Assembly (NCBI GenBank): GCA_021234155.1
Contig: JAJEKV010000393.1
Coordinates: 1-64,000, forward strand
Source of the DNA: Isoetes taiwanensis
Taxonomy: Eukaryota; Streptophyta; Lycopodiopsida; Isoetales; Isoetaceae
Direction: 5' to 3'
Length of the DNA: 64,000 nucleotides
The notes below the pieces were generated by a model that was not told the DNA's origin, made no database searches, and worked only from the letters and a program-made list of their open reading frames with translations. Positions 12,441-22,969 of this stretch are shown one piece after another (within the stretch, counting starts at the first letter, position 1; every line of letters begins with the position of its first letter). The position numbers and the translations under genes were made by a program.

Positions 12441-12536
12441 TCATCTACCTACATATTTAGATATCATAAACATCTTGAATATATACTTGAATTGGGAGAG
12501 ATACTCTTAAAAAAAAAAAAAAAACAAATAATAATT

Positions 12537-12648
12537 GTATACCAACCTGATATCCATGACGAGCATCAGATCTGGTGGGTTGTTCAAATGTACCAAATCT
12601 TATCAGATGGTCTTCAACAACCGTTCTAAGTCGTCTCTTCAGCCCCAT
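12537..12648 (-). CDS. First recognisable coding exon of the CACTA gene, copy 1
   Basis: The frame MGLKRRLRTVVEDHLIRFG followed by TFEQPTRSDARHGYQ ends at GATATCAG/GTTGGTATAC, a good plant splice donor. The intron, with a long A/T homopolymer at about 12.51 kb, would end at TATGTAG near 12,440 and rejoin VDDADV in the same frame. The identical exon is present at 28,606-28,717. The ATG is the first in frame here, but an upstream exon is possible. No domain is recognised in the 37 residues. Confidence 0.5.
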
Positions 12649-12760
12649 ACATCTTTTACAATCGCCAAACTATTTTGTCCCCTCCGCCAATTACAAAAGG
12701 TAAGTACTATATACCGCACAATAGTTTGAACACCAGTGATAGATACAATATATGGTAGTA

Positions 12761-12808
12761 TAAACCCTAAACCCTAAACCCTAAAACCCTAAACCCTAAA
12801 TCCTAAAT
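12761..12808. repeat. Interstitial telomere-like (CCCTAAA)n block, copy 1
   Basis: Five to six consecutive CCCTAAA units, one with an extra A and the last TCCTAAA. This is the Arabidopsis-type telomere repeat of most plants. It is not a chromosome end: it lies about 110 bp upstream of the first recognised exon of the CACTA gene and is duplicated at 28.83 kb. Short AAACCCTAA telo-boxes are known plant promoter elements, so a promoter role is possible. Confidence 0.9.
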
Positions 12809-12819
12809 GGATAGAATTG

Positions 12820-13110
12820 GGCGGGACACGTAGTCCTCTCCACTCAAGGTGAAGCCGACCATGCCCTTTCGAAAAGTAATGACCCTTTATATAAGTTTCA
12901 ATTTCAATAAAGATCTTTTGGAGACGCCAGCTAGCCCACGATACATAGAGTCCCTCCCACCAAGGTGAAGTCGACATATGACCTTGACTCACGCTGACAC
13001 CTCAATTTTGTAATCTACATTGTATTTTAGTAAGGTATGAAGGTGAGTTTGGGCTGGCACACCCGGTCCTCTCCACTCAAGGTGGAGGCGCACTGGTGTC
13101 CTTGACCAAA
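12820..13110. repeat. ~117-bp direct repeats upstream of the CACTA gene, copy 1
   Basis: CTCTCCACTCAAGGTG or a close variant recurs at about 12,834, 12,951 and 13,067, spaced about 117 bp. Each is followed by a GTC-GAC or GACC-TTGAC-like context. At least two of the repeats remain clear in copy 2 (about 28.97 and 29.09 kb). This is likely part of the 5' subterminal or regulatory region of the element. Confidence 0.6.
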
Positions 13111-13196
13111 ACACTGCGTTTTTTACTACTCGCATTACATCGCCTCTCCTAGTTTATATATGTCTAGGCTACTAAATACAAGAATCGGTAACTTAC

Positions 13197-13287
13197 ATGT
13201 GACGGTTCGATATCCGGCCTCCCCGGTGGTAAGACAACATCAACTGTCTCCGGCCATCTCCAAAGGCCGATCATGCCGAATGACCAT
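13197..13287 (-). pseudogene. Possible upstream exon of the CACTA gene, copy 1
   Basis: In copy 2 the corresponding frame (29,308-29,217) reads MVIGMIGLWRWREMIDVV and on to DILNRH, ending at CACAT/GTAAGTTAC, a consensus splice donor. In copy 1 one extra base breaks the frame but the donor is intact. No known domain is visible. The telomere-like block would then lie in the intron. The evidence is only an open frame plus a good donor. Confidence 0.3.
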
Positions 13288-13419
13288 GGCGATCCATGTA
13301 GAGGCGGCAACAAGTATAAGATATGGTTAAAAAGAAGAACACCAAAGGCTTAGGCGGGAAGAGGAGCGAAAGAAAATAACAATGAATGCCGAAAAAGTTG
13401 TTTATATAGAAATCTGTAA

Positions 13420-13720
13420 CGTCGCATGCGACGTGACGTCGCCGGCGACGTAGTGTCATCCGGTCACATGCCGGGTCACCTACGACTTGGCGCACACAAC
13501 GAAGTACGCATGGGCGTGTCATACGTACGTGTAGACCACGCCGCATGCGGCGATATAGTCAATCTGGTCAAAATCTAGGTCACATGCGACGGCGCATTAC
13601 ACGCGATAATGATGCGCGGCGTGTCTTAGGTTCTGCAATGTCACATGACGTCGCATGCGACGTCTGACATTTGTCGTGACATTTGTCGTGACATTTGTCG
13701 GTTATGAAATTTATGTATAC
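13420..13720. repeat. CpG-rich TGACG / GCATGCGAC motif field, copy 1
   Basis: A locally CpG-dense stretch in an AT-rich region. It contains repeated GCATGCGACGT, TGACGTCGC, GTCACATG and the palindrome GCCGCATGCGGC (near 13,541), and ends in three consecutive TGACATTTGTCG units (13,670-13,700). More TGACATTTGTCG-like units occur at 13,850-13,875. The field is repeated at 29.44-29.73 kb. Dense short palindromic motifs here fit a CACTA subterminal transposase-binding region. TGACG cores also match plant bZIP (TGA-factor) sites. Either role is inferred. Confidence 0.55.
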
Positions 13721-13729
13721 CTATCTTCG

Positions 13730-14940
13730 TTACGAGCAACCTAAAATCTCGAAAGCAAGTTTTGTGTAACAACCTAAAATCGCATACCTCAAAACACTTG
13801 AACATAGCTTGATTAGTTTGCATCCTGAGCAAATTGCGTGGATGTGTCCGACATTTGCCGTGACATTTGTCGTGGACGATGCCGGGTGGGCGATGGCATT
13901 TTTAGGCAAATTTTGATCGGACGCTTTGACATGGGACATTAATGCCTTGGATTTGCAAGGAGTCGTCGGCGCTTCTCCCACTATGCTGGACACCAAGTTC
14001 CTCATTCAGATTGCATTTTGTTGCTTCTCTAAAGATGTTGGACTGAGGATATGGGAGTCCCACTTTTTGACTACCCAATCTTCTCGTTGTAGAAATTCTA
14101 GGGGTAAATCCATATGTCATTTCTAATTCCTTCTTTTTCTCTTTCTCCGGATCAACCGTGAAGCTAAATTATGAGCTCAAAAATACGGATCAACCATTTT
14201 CCAACTCCATGTCCATCACTAAATTCATCCGCTTTTTCAAAATACCCATAGCACAAATAGGCCTATATAAATTAAAACAAGCAATATTATTGTCATATCC
14301 TTATTCATCGTGGCATTCATCTTCTTTGATATCCATCGATCATATTCATCTTCTTCATATTTTTATCTTCAAATTCCATTTTGAAAAACCGATTTCGAAA
14401 TCTATATCATATCATATATCCAGGTTTTTGTATTCTACATCATGCTTATATACATAAGGAAAGGCCTCAAAAAATACGGATCAACTATAAGCTAAATTCT
14501 CGAGCTCAAAAATTACGGATCAACCAGAGCTAATGTCGAGCTCAAAACTACCATATTATAGTTATATCAAAAGATAGAATTTAAGTTGCTTCAATACAAA
14601 TATCGACTCAAACAATGAAAACTTTTCTCAAAAGGGTCTGTTGCATCCTCGTGATCAACAATTGTAATTTCCAAAGACTCGCCAGAAGGATCCTTCACAT
14701 GGTGATGTAAAATTTTTACCTTGGATATCTCTCTCAAACTAAACCACATCATTCACCGCAAATTCTTTGCCTTGACAAATCTGCTCCGGGACCTTTTTGT
14801 GAAGACATAACTTTGGGAACTATCCCAATAACAAGATCTAAATTTCCACATGCATTGATTTTCATCTTTTTTTTTTCTCCACAATTCCATCGCAAGGCAA
14901 ATGTTAGCTCGTTGATTTTGGAATGACGAAATGAAACAAA
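13730..14940 (-). other. Left part of CACTA module copy 1 with weak coding remnants
   Basis: Two minus-strand stretches are conserved as protein in both module copies. The first (about 14,120-13,902) has RRLGSQKVGLPYPQSNIFRE and SLQIQGINVPC. The second (about 14,890-14,690) has KINACGNLDL, ICQGKEFAVNDVV and FERDIQGKNFTS, with one in-frame stop here that is a serine codon in copy 2. I recognise neither. They could be exons of a second element gene. Poly-A/T runs and AT-rich sequence separate them. Confidence 0.3.
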
Positions 14941-15319
14941 AAATCCATTACAAGTTTATTACAAAAAACATTACAAGTTCATTACAAGTTAATTATGCCA
15001 TCCATGTCAAATAGCTTTAGGGGCGTCCAGATTGAACAAGGGCATTCTAAGCTATCCATATGCCTTGATCTTGAAACACAACCATCATCACAAAGCAACC
15101 AAATCTAACCCCCAACCCGCACTAGTCTTTTGCTTTTTACGTAATCATTTATCTTCATTCTAGTAGTTATGATGCTTTTCCGTAATCATTTATCTTCATT
15201 CTAATAGTTATGATGCTTATATTCTCAATGCAATCTTAGACCAAGTATAACGCCCAAATGAGCCAAAGGTCAACCCCAAGTACAACGATCCCACAAACTC
15301 CATTCCTTTGACCTTAGCT
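14941..15319. other. Spacer between module copy 1 and array II, with a 45-bp duplication
   Basis: This sequence is not present after copy 2. It contains TTACAAGTT(C/T)ATTACAAGTT repeats at about 14.95-14.99 kb and two tandem copies of a 45-bp stretch containing CGTAATCATTTATCTTCATT (about 15,140-15,225). It ends with CCTTTGACC-like words leading into the array. No gene is seen. Confidence 0.6.
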
Positions 15320-18300
15320 AACCCTTTGACCTAGACCTTCTCCTCAAAAATTTCAAAATTGGGGGCGTGTCTTTGGAGATGGGTTAGGAATCCAGTGGCA
15401 AAAAATCAGAATTTATTTTTAGTACAATGCATTAATTGCGAATTTATGAATGTCTTGCCAGTAAAAGCGCCCCAGACTTCTACTTGCCACATCGGGAGGA
15501 GGGACGGGCCCAAACTCCCGCTCCGTCGGTTCCCCTTGCTCCATATTCTCGGCTGCGGCTTCTCGGCAGTCCCAAGTGCAAGAGACCAAGTCTACGCCCC
15601 CCAAAGCATAAACCCTTCTAGAACACGGCAACCCACGGGGTTTACGTTTTGGAGGCCCTCTCCTTGTCCGGTCGGGGGACCTTGGCGCGTGACTTGGCGT
15701 GGAGTGGGGGTGTTGGCCTTGAGCGGACCCTAAAATCCCAGGAAAGCTGCTGCCCCGAATTTCCTCTCCCAAGGCCCAGGGGCCGGGCCGAGGCGACCTC
15801 CCCTCTCGAGAATCGTGATTTGACTCTGCCAATGGACTCACAGCGTCGGCGTTGCCACAGGAACCAAGTTAAGGTGGCGAGGAAGACCACCCGACCTCCA
15901 GAAGCCAAAGTAGCTCACTTCCATCACACTCGTAGTCAATTGGCCTAGGATGTGGATCGCGCGGGATCTCTTGTCGTGGAGGGCGTGAGTGTTTCTTTCT
16001 TTTGCAAAACCGACCTTGTAACTTGCTCCTAGGGTAATTTACGCCATTCAAGGACGATTTGGCAGGGTCGATTTGCCATGAGGAGCCTCCGAGGTGCCCG
16101 AACGACAAGACAACTGCGGTTTCTACAAGGTTCCTCGGGGCGCCGCTGGGTTTGACAAGTTCTCGGACCGATCTGGAATCTTTGGGCCTTCCAAGAGGGG
16201 GCCCGACGGAGGATCCAAGCGGCCGGATAGGGAACCGGCTCGAGGGTGGTCATTAAGCGTCGGCCGGGAGCGCTGCCAGAAGGGCTGCCTGGGAACTTTT
16301 TGATCCCGCCTCTTGGGGTCCTGGACTTTCCCCTCTTGTGAGGGATCCCCGCAAGGTCCTGGCCTCGTTTGACTTGGGGAAGGGTGCTCCTGCTTCGGTT
16401 GAATCCTGCTGCCTGCCCCGTTTCTAATGCTAACCCTTTGACCTAGACCTTCTCCGCCAAAATTTAGAAAAAATTGTGCTCGAAATGGATTAGAGTTCCA
16501 GTGGCAAAAATCGACTTATTTTCGTACAATGCATTAATTGCGAATTTATGAATGTCTTGCCACCGCAAAGCCCCAGACTTCTACTTGCCACATCGGAGGA
16601 GGACAGGCCCAAACTCCGCTCCCGCCGGGTTCCCCTTGCTCCATATTACCGGCTCGCGGCTTCACGGCCAGGTCCCAAGTGCAACGGACCAAGTCTCGGC
16701 CCCCAAACGCCAAACCCTTCTGGGGAACACGGCAACCCGCAGGGGTTTACGTTTTGGAGGCCCTCTCCTTGTCGGTCGGGGCGGGACCTTGCCAAGTGAC
16801 TTGGCGATGGAGTGGGGGTGTTGGCCTTGAGCACGGACCCTAAAATCCCCCGGGCGCACTTGCCCCGAATTTCCTCTCCCCAAGGCCCCTGGGGCCCGGA
16901 CGGGCGACCTCCCCTCTCGGAATCGCGATTTGACTACGCCAATGGACTCGAGCGTCGGCGTTGCCACGGGGACCAAGTTCCGTGGCCAGAAGACCACCCG
17001 ACCTCCAAGAAGCGCCAAAGTAGCTCACTTCCATCACACTTTCGTAGTCAATTGGCCTAGGATGTGGATGCGGGATACTCGTGCGGAGGGTGAGTGTTTC
17101 TTTCTTTTGCAAAAACCGACCTTGTAACTTGCTCCCTAGGGTAATTTCGCCATTCAGGACGATTTGGCCAGGGTCGATTTGGGAGCCTCCAGGTGTGCCG
17201 AACGACAAGACAACTGCCCGGTTTCTACAAGTGACGCCTCCGGGGGCCCTTGGTTTGACAAGTTCTCGGACCGATCTGGAATCTTTTTGGGCCTTCAGAA
17301 GAGGGGCCCCCAGAACGGAGGATCCAACGGCGGATAGGGGAAGGGCTGGGGAGGGTGGTCATTAAGCGTGAGCCCCCGGGAGCGGCTGCCGAGGGGAAGG
17401 GCTGCCTCGGGAACTTTTTGGATCCCCCCTCTTGGGGTCAGGACTCTCCCCTCTTGTGAGGGATCCCCGCAAGGTCCCGGCCTCGTTTGACTTGGGGAAG
17501 GGTGCGGCTTCGGTTGCCCCCGCAGCGGGCTGCCCCGACTGTTCTAATACTAACCCTTTGACCTAGACCTTCTCGAAAATTTAGAAATTGGGAACGTGTC
17601 TTCGAAATGGATTAGGATTCCAGGCGCAAAAAATCAGAATTTATTTTCCTACAATGCATTAATTGCGAATTTATGAATGTCTTGCCAGCCCCCAGGCTTC
17701 TACACCCACATCGGGGAGGGGAGGACAGGCCCAAACTCGCTCCGTCGGTTCCCCTTGCTCCGTATTCTCGGGTTGCGGCTCCTCGGCCGGGTCCCAGGTA
17801 AGTGCAATGAGACCAAGTCCGGCCCAAAAACGCCAAACCCTTCTAGAACATGGCAACCCGCGGGGTTTACGTTTTGGAGGCCCTCTCCTTGTCCGATTCG
17901 AGGCGGGACCTTTGCCGTGACTTGACGTGGAGTGGGGGTGTTGGCTTTTGAGCACGCGGACCCTAAAAATCCCCCTAAGGCTGCTTGCCCGAATTTCCTC
18001 TCCCCAAGGCCACGGGGACCCGGACGGGCGACCTCCCCTCCTCTCGAATGGGCATTTGACTACGCCAATGGACTCGAGAACGTCGACGTTGCCCTGGGGA
18101 CCAAGTTCCGTGGCCAGAAGACCACCCGACCTCCAAGAAGCGCCAAAGTAGCTCACTTCCATCACACTCGTAGTCAATTGGCCTAGGATGTGGATGCGGG
18201 ATACTGTCGTGGAGGGCGTGAGTGTTTTCTTTCTTTTGCAAAACCGACCTTGTAACTTGCTCCTAGGGTAATTTCGCCATTCGGACGATTTGGCGAGGTC

Positions 18301-19240
18301 GATTTGCCATTCCGAGCCTCCCGGTGCGAACGACAAGACAATGCCCGGGTTTCTACAAGGCCCGGAGCCCCGAGGGGGCCGGGTTTGACAAGTTCTCGGG
18401 ACCGATCTGGAATCTTTTGGGCCTTCCCGAAGAAATTTTTGAGCGGAGGATCCAACGCGGGCCGGATAGGGGAAGGGCCCAGGAGGGTGGTCATTAGCGC
18501 TAGGCGGCCCGGGAGCGCTGCAGAGGGCTGCCTCGGGAACTTTTTGGATCAGCCTCTTGGGGTGGGACTCTCCCCTCTTGTGAGGGATCGCTGCAAGGTC
18601 CCGGGCCTCGCTTTGACTTGGGGAAGGGTGCTTCGGTTGCCCCGCAACGGGCTGCCTCGACCGCTCTAATGCTAACCCTTTGACCTAGACCTTCTCCGAA
18701 AATTTAGAAAAATTGGGCCGTAGGCGGAAATGGATTAGATTCCAGCTGGCAAAAAAATCAAATTTATTTTTCGTACAATGCATTAATTGCGAATTTATGA
18801 ATGTCTTGCCACTACGCAAAAGCGCCCCCGACTTCTACTTGCCACATCAGGAGGAGGACAGGCCCAAACTCCGTCCGCCGGTTCCCCTTGCTCCGCATTC
18901 TCGGCCGCAGCTTCGCCAGGTCCCAAGTGCAACAGCACCAAGTCCCGCCCCCAAAACGCAAACCCTTCTAGAACCCTCGGCAACCCACATGGTTTTACGT
19001 TTTGGAGGCCCTCCTTGTCGGTTTAAGGGACCTTGCACCGCGGACTTGACGTGGAGTGGGGGTGTTGGACCCAGAGCACCTGACCCTAAAAATCCCGAAG
19101 TCGCTTGCCCCGAATTTCTCTCCCCAAGGCCCTGGGGGGCCGGGACGCGCCCTCCCTCTCCGAGTCTGCGATTTGGCTCGCCAATGGACTAACGCCGACT
19201 TGCCCCCGGGGACCAAGTTATGTGACCGAAGACCACTCAT
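15320..19240. repeat. GC-rich ~1.1-kb tandem array II
   Basis: Anchors AACCCTTTGACCTAGACC lie at about 15,320, 16,432, 17,552 and 18,673 (periods 1,112, 1,120 and 1,121 bp). All landmark words of array I recur in the same order. The fourth copy is partial and passes into the CACTA module near 19,240 exactly as array I does near 3,175. Some frames here exceed 200 codons because GC-rich sequence has few stops. They shift between units, so I do not call them genes. Confidence 0.9.
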
Positions 19241-20481
19241 GTTCACCCAACTAAGAAATGTGTTTTAAACGTCGGCGGTAATACGATGCGTCACGCGGCG
19301 TATTTGGTTATAGCGACGTGGTTTAACTATTTTATTTTTGTTGTGTACATGTTTGATAATGGGGCATGTTTGAGCCTAGACAATGCTTGAGCCTAAGAGG
19401 CTTGTTTGAACCTAGGTAGCATGTTCGACCCTAGGGGAAATGCAACGCCTACACGCTCAACGCCTATAGGCTCCCTCATGCTTCACTCTATGTATTTGGA
19501 CTTGTTCACCCTACAAAATACCATTATTATTATCTGTTTGAAAGGTAGAGCATTGATCCACAAATGTAAAGCTAGTGGATAGCATCAAATTAAGCAATGA
19601 TCAAAGTTAACTTGGTGGTGGCACTGGTTTAAGGTTAGAGAAAATCGAAGTAACTAAGATACCATTGAAGACTCTTTGCATGTTCTAGTCTAGAGGCAAT
19701 GCTTGAGCCTATGTGGCTTTTGAGCCCATGTTCCGGCCGTTCTTTTATTCCTCCGATATAATGTATACCAAAAAGGGGGGGGGGAGAAAAAAAAGAATTG
19801 AATTGAATGGGTTTTTTATTGCACACTAAGACCAATAGACATAGCCTATCGTAAGGATTGCACGAGGATGATGCATAATATTTGACATATAGAATTTAAT
19901 GATCGTCTCCTCTAGGTGCTAACTAGAAGAAGTCATTGTTAGCATTGCCAACATTTGTATTAAAATGCCTCGAAGTACATCCGTATTTCGTGGAATTGCT
20001 CTCGTGTAAGATCTTGCATGAGAGCTGGTGGTCCAACCTCTTGATGCTCATTTTCGGTGAGTTTGAATGCCTTGATCTGCTTGGAGGGCTCTTCGGACGT
20101 TATTGACTCCTCTAGCACAACACCTTGGAATATTGCGTCCCCTGTAGTTTGTATGATAAACCACCATGTTGGGTCTTGTCGATCGGTAAAGAAAAAAAAA
20201 ATCTGGTCAAAGAAGCCGGGCGTGTGAGATTGATATTGATGGTCTAAATTTTGAAGTGGATATGTGTATGTGTGTACTGTTCACGGTTGTGCGGAAGGAC
20301 AAGCCGCCTCACTACCGTGGTACATCTTGCAGAGTTGATGTTTGAAAAAGCCACTTGTTCTATCATACTTCTTTGTAGGCCTGCCCCTTAATTGAAGGTC
20401 AAACCAATGGAGCATAGAATATGAAGGTCTTAAAATTGCCACCAACATCCACCTCCATTATAGTCTTTAACCTCCAGCCAA

Positions 20482-21360
20482 TCACGGGTGGCTTCTCGAC
20501 GATTTACGGTCAAGAACAATTTGATTGAAACTCCATCGTGAATGATGCCATGACTCATGATCACAAGTCTTCTTATGTATGTCAAGAGAACTCACACCTA
20601 TAGTGGGTCCCATGCCACCATATGGGGAGTAAGATATATACGCCAAAAGCACCATTAATGTCAATAGATACAATAACATCAAAAGAAAATACTCGATTTC
20701 GACATCAACATAATTTGTTGCAACTACCTTTTTCATGACACCTTGTGCGTATGCCCATTCAGAGCTGTAATATACTCCCCCTTGTGATATGCATCGGTCA
20801 AAGCACTCAGGTACCCATTCTCTTTCCATCTTGTCCCAAGAAGGGTTCATATCCATCGGTAATGGTGCCGGCTCGTCTATTATGTCGATCTCCATTCATG
20901 CCTCTTCTCTTCCATTTCTTCCTTTTATGTTCTCATAACGAGCAATCCATTTTGCCATTGGTGCGAATTGTAAAGAAGAAATTGATTAACCTTTTTAATG
21001 ATCATATCAAAGCGGAAATGACTTCTCGCATACCATTGCCTTTCTGCCACTACCCCCACAATCTTCTCGGCCCCTTCATCACTCCATACGAGGTGCATCC
21101 TGATGTACTCCATGAAATATATTCTCGCCATATAGAAAAAGTGACTCTCTTTCGCAAGCCATCCCTACGCCATACTACCTTCGTGACGTGCTTTTGGACG
21201 CATTCATATCCTTCAATACCTTCATAAACCTTTCCAAGAAAAACATCCATCCGGCATGTACGGTTCCGCTGAAAGCTCCACTTCCTCAATAAGATGTACC
21301 AAAAGATGGGTTTGACTGTCAAGAAAGCTCGTGGGAAACTCCTTCTCCAACAAGCAACAT
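20482..21360 (-). pseudogene. DUF4218 region, CACTA copy 2
   Basis: Counterpart of the 261-codon open stretch in copy 1, split here into at least three frames. Fragments SEWAYAQGVMKKVVATNYVD (about 20.76-20.70 kb) and VNQFLLYNSHQWQNGLL (about 20.99-20.93 kb) place the region. Frame breaks coincide with small indels relative to copy 1. Confidence 0.7.
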
Positions 21361-21767
21361 GCCCTCGCCATTTTCACTTTCATCTCTTCAATTGGTTTTC
21401 TAGATAGTTTTTACACATCCACCTATGAGGTCCAAAACAAAAAAACTTAGCCACAAATAAAATAGACCTGGGACCACTAAATCAACATGGGTAACAACCT
21501 TATGACCTTTGATAGGGGCACTTATTGCCTCCAATGGTCCCTTGTCTAAAACTCCCTAAAGGTCAGGGGCATGAAGAACTGCATGATCCAAACACCAAAT
21601 ATAAGTTATGGGTTACATTTTATAGTAGTGCATATATATGTGGACTTCAATTGCTTTACATGCAAGAACTTATGCCGGGTCATGGACTTTAAACCAGTCA
21701 GCTCCCCACTACTTGTGAATGCGCGGTCGCAATGATTGCATGTAAACGGTTGGTGTTCTAAGGGCCC

Positions 21768-22830
21768 TTAAATCATCATAAATAGCTCGATGGTCAGCCC
21801 TAGTAATAACCCATTTTGGGGAGGAAGTGGTTGCCCTTCACCTGGGATCCATGCCTCTTTCTTTGTATTACTTACCTTAAGGTCCATCCTGGCATTTGTT
21901 GTGTCTTTTTTGACCAAATACATGCTTCCATAAAAGAGTTTCCCACGTTCTTGAAGATATGCATCGGGTCTAAAAGGTGTTGAATCAATGGAGGGTCGGT
22001 CCAATATGGTAGTCTATAAAAAGCAGACTTCCTTTTCATATTGGCGAAGAAGACTTCCTCCTCCCAATGGCTTCCCTTTCGCCACCATTGTATAATTCCT
22101 CATCTCATCGTCTCCAGGTCGACTCTGACCTCCTCAGTTCTGTGTGCCCCCCCACGGATTTCCCCTTCGCGGTTTTTCCTCTTCCTTCTTTATCCCAACG
22201 CTCACCCCATTCTCATTATGGTAATTCTCGCTGGTGGTTCTCAGATAGTCTCTGATTGCCACCGGGTGTAATTTTGCTTTGCCAAGGGGGCGCGTGAGCG
22301 GCAAATACTTCCTAAAACCCTCTAGATACTACTTTCTTGGATGCTTAGAGTGACGGTCTTCGCAACTTTTCCCCACATATCATGCAAGGGAAGTGCCCCG
22401 ATGTCTTAAACCCCAACACCTTTAAAACCCGGGAAAGTCATGCATAGTCCACAATAGTATACCTCTAAGATTAAAAACGTCATTTTTATGGGCATCAGAG
22501 ACTAATACCATGTTCCACAAAGGAGTAACTCATCCACAATTATTCTTAGGTACACATCTAAATTACTTGGTTTTTTCTTCCTGTATCAATAAAGTCATCA
22601 TAATGTGCCCACTCTTCATCAACAACCATGGGGTATGTTGTAGTTCACTATCATCACGGCCATGTAGACCATGTCGATTGTGTACCATATGGGTTTCGCC
22701 ATCTATGGGCAGGCCCAAACGCTGCTACGTGGTTCTTTTTCCAAAGTCAGGCCATGTCGCATCGACATGCTTCCAAGTCAGACCGCCGGGACTCGTGATC
22801 ACATCATCACTAGACTAGTTATGCTCAGCG
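21768..22830 (-). pseudogene. TNP2 core, CACTA copy 2
   Basis: Homologous to 5,792-6,741. The stretch YGSMYLVKKDTTNARMDLKV and then KEAWIPGEGQPLPPQNG is readable downstream of the LDPMHIFKNV-equivalent position, giving residues lost in copy 1. Upstream motifs are in other frames. The sequence has several indels relative to copy 1. Confidence 0.72.
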
Positions 22831-22969
22831 TTGCCGGGCATAGTTTGGAAACTTGTAAATGATAATCCAAAGAATCAAAAACCTTCTTTCCATATTTACT
22901 TCCATGTGTTCAAGACGTTAATCATAAGGGCTTCTTGTGACCTTCATTCAAGCAATAATCTCTCATTAG

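Larger units (their letters stand above)
3855..12648 (-). pseudogene. CACTA transposase gene (TNP2 + DUF4218 + DUF4216), copy 1, frame-broken
   Basis: One multi-exon gene is the simplest reading of the minus-strand coding pieces in this interval. In coding order they are: a first piece starting MGLKRRLRTVVEDHL at 12,648; a second piece at 12.44-11.95 kb; an acidic stretch at 11.41-11.2 kb; the IHACPNDC block at 10.9 kb; the TNP2 core at 6.74-5.8 kb; DUF4218 at 5.30-4.51 kb; and DUF4216 with its tail at 4.53-3.86 kb. This order matches plant TNP2 proteins. About 3.9 kb without coding signal separates the IHACPNDC and TNP2 blocks, either a long intron or a nested insertion. Frameshifts occur in most blocks, many at CAG/CTG or homopolymers, so I cannot say whether the gene is dead or misread. 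The protein would act in the nucleus on the element ends. Confidence 0.75.
3176..14940 (-). mobile_element. CACTA/EnSpm-type DNA transposon module, copy 1
   Basis: This 11.7-kb module is repeated almost entirely at 19.24-30.96 kb, an offset of about 16.06 kb. Its minus strand encodes fragments of a TNP2-family transposase followed by DUF4218 and DUF4216, the arrangement of plant CACTA elements. Short TTGAGCCTA repeats near the 3' end of the gene and clustered motifs upstream of it resemble CACTA subterminal repeats. I could not find a clean CACTA...TAGTG terminal inverted repeat, so the true ends are not defined and the limits given are those of the duplicated block. After 14,940 the two copies diverge. 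Confidence 0.8.

Noticed and set aside
12761-12808. Chromosome-end telomere
   Set aside because: Only about six units, flanked on both sides by transposon sequence and duplicated at 28.83 kb.
3176-14940. Clean CACTA...TAGTG terminal inverted repeats
   Set aside because: CACTA-containing words occur, but none forms a convincing pair with 3-bp target duplications at plausible ends.
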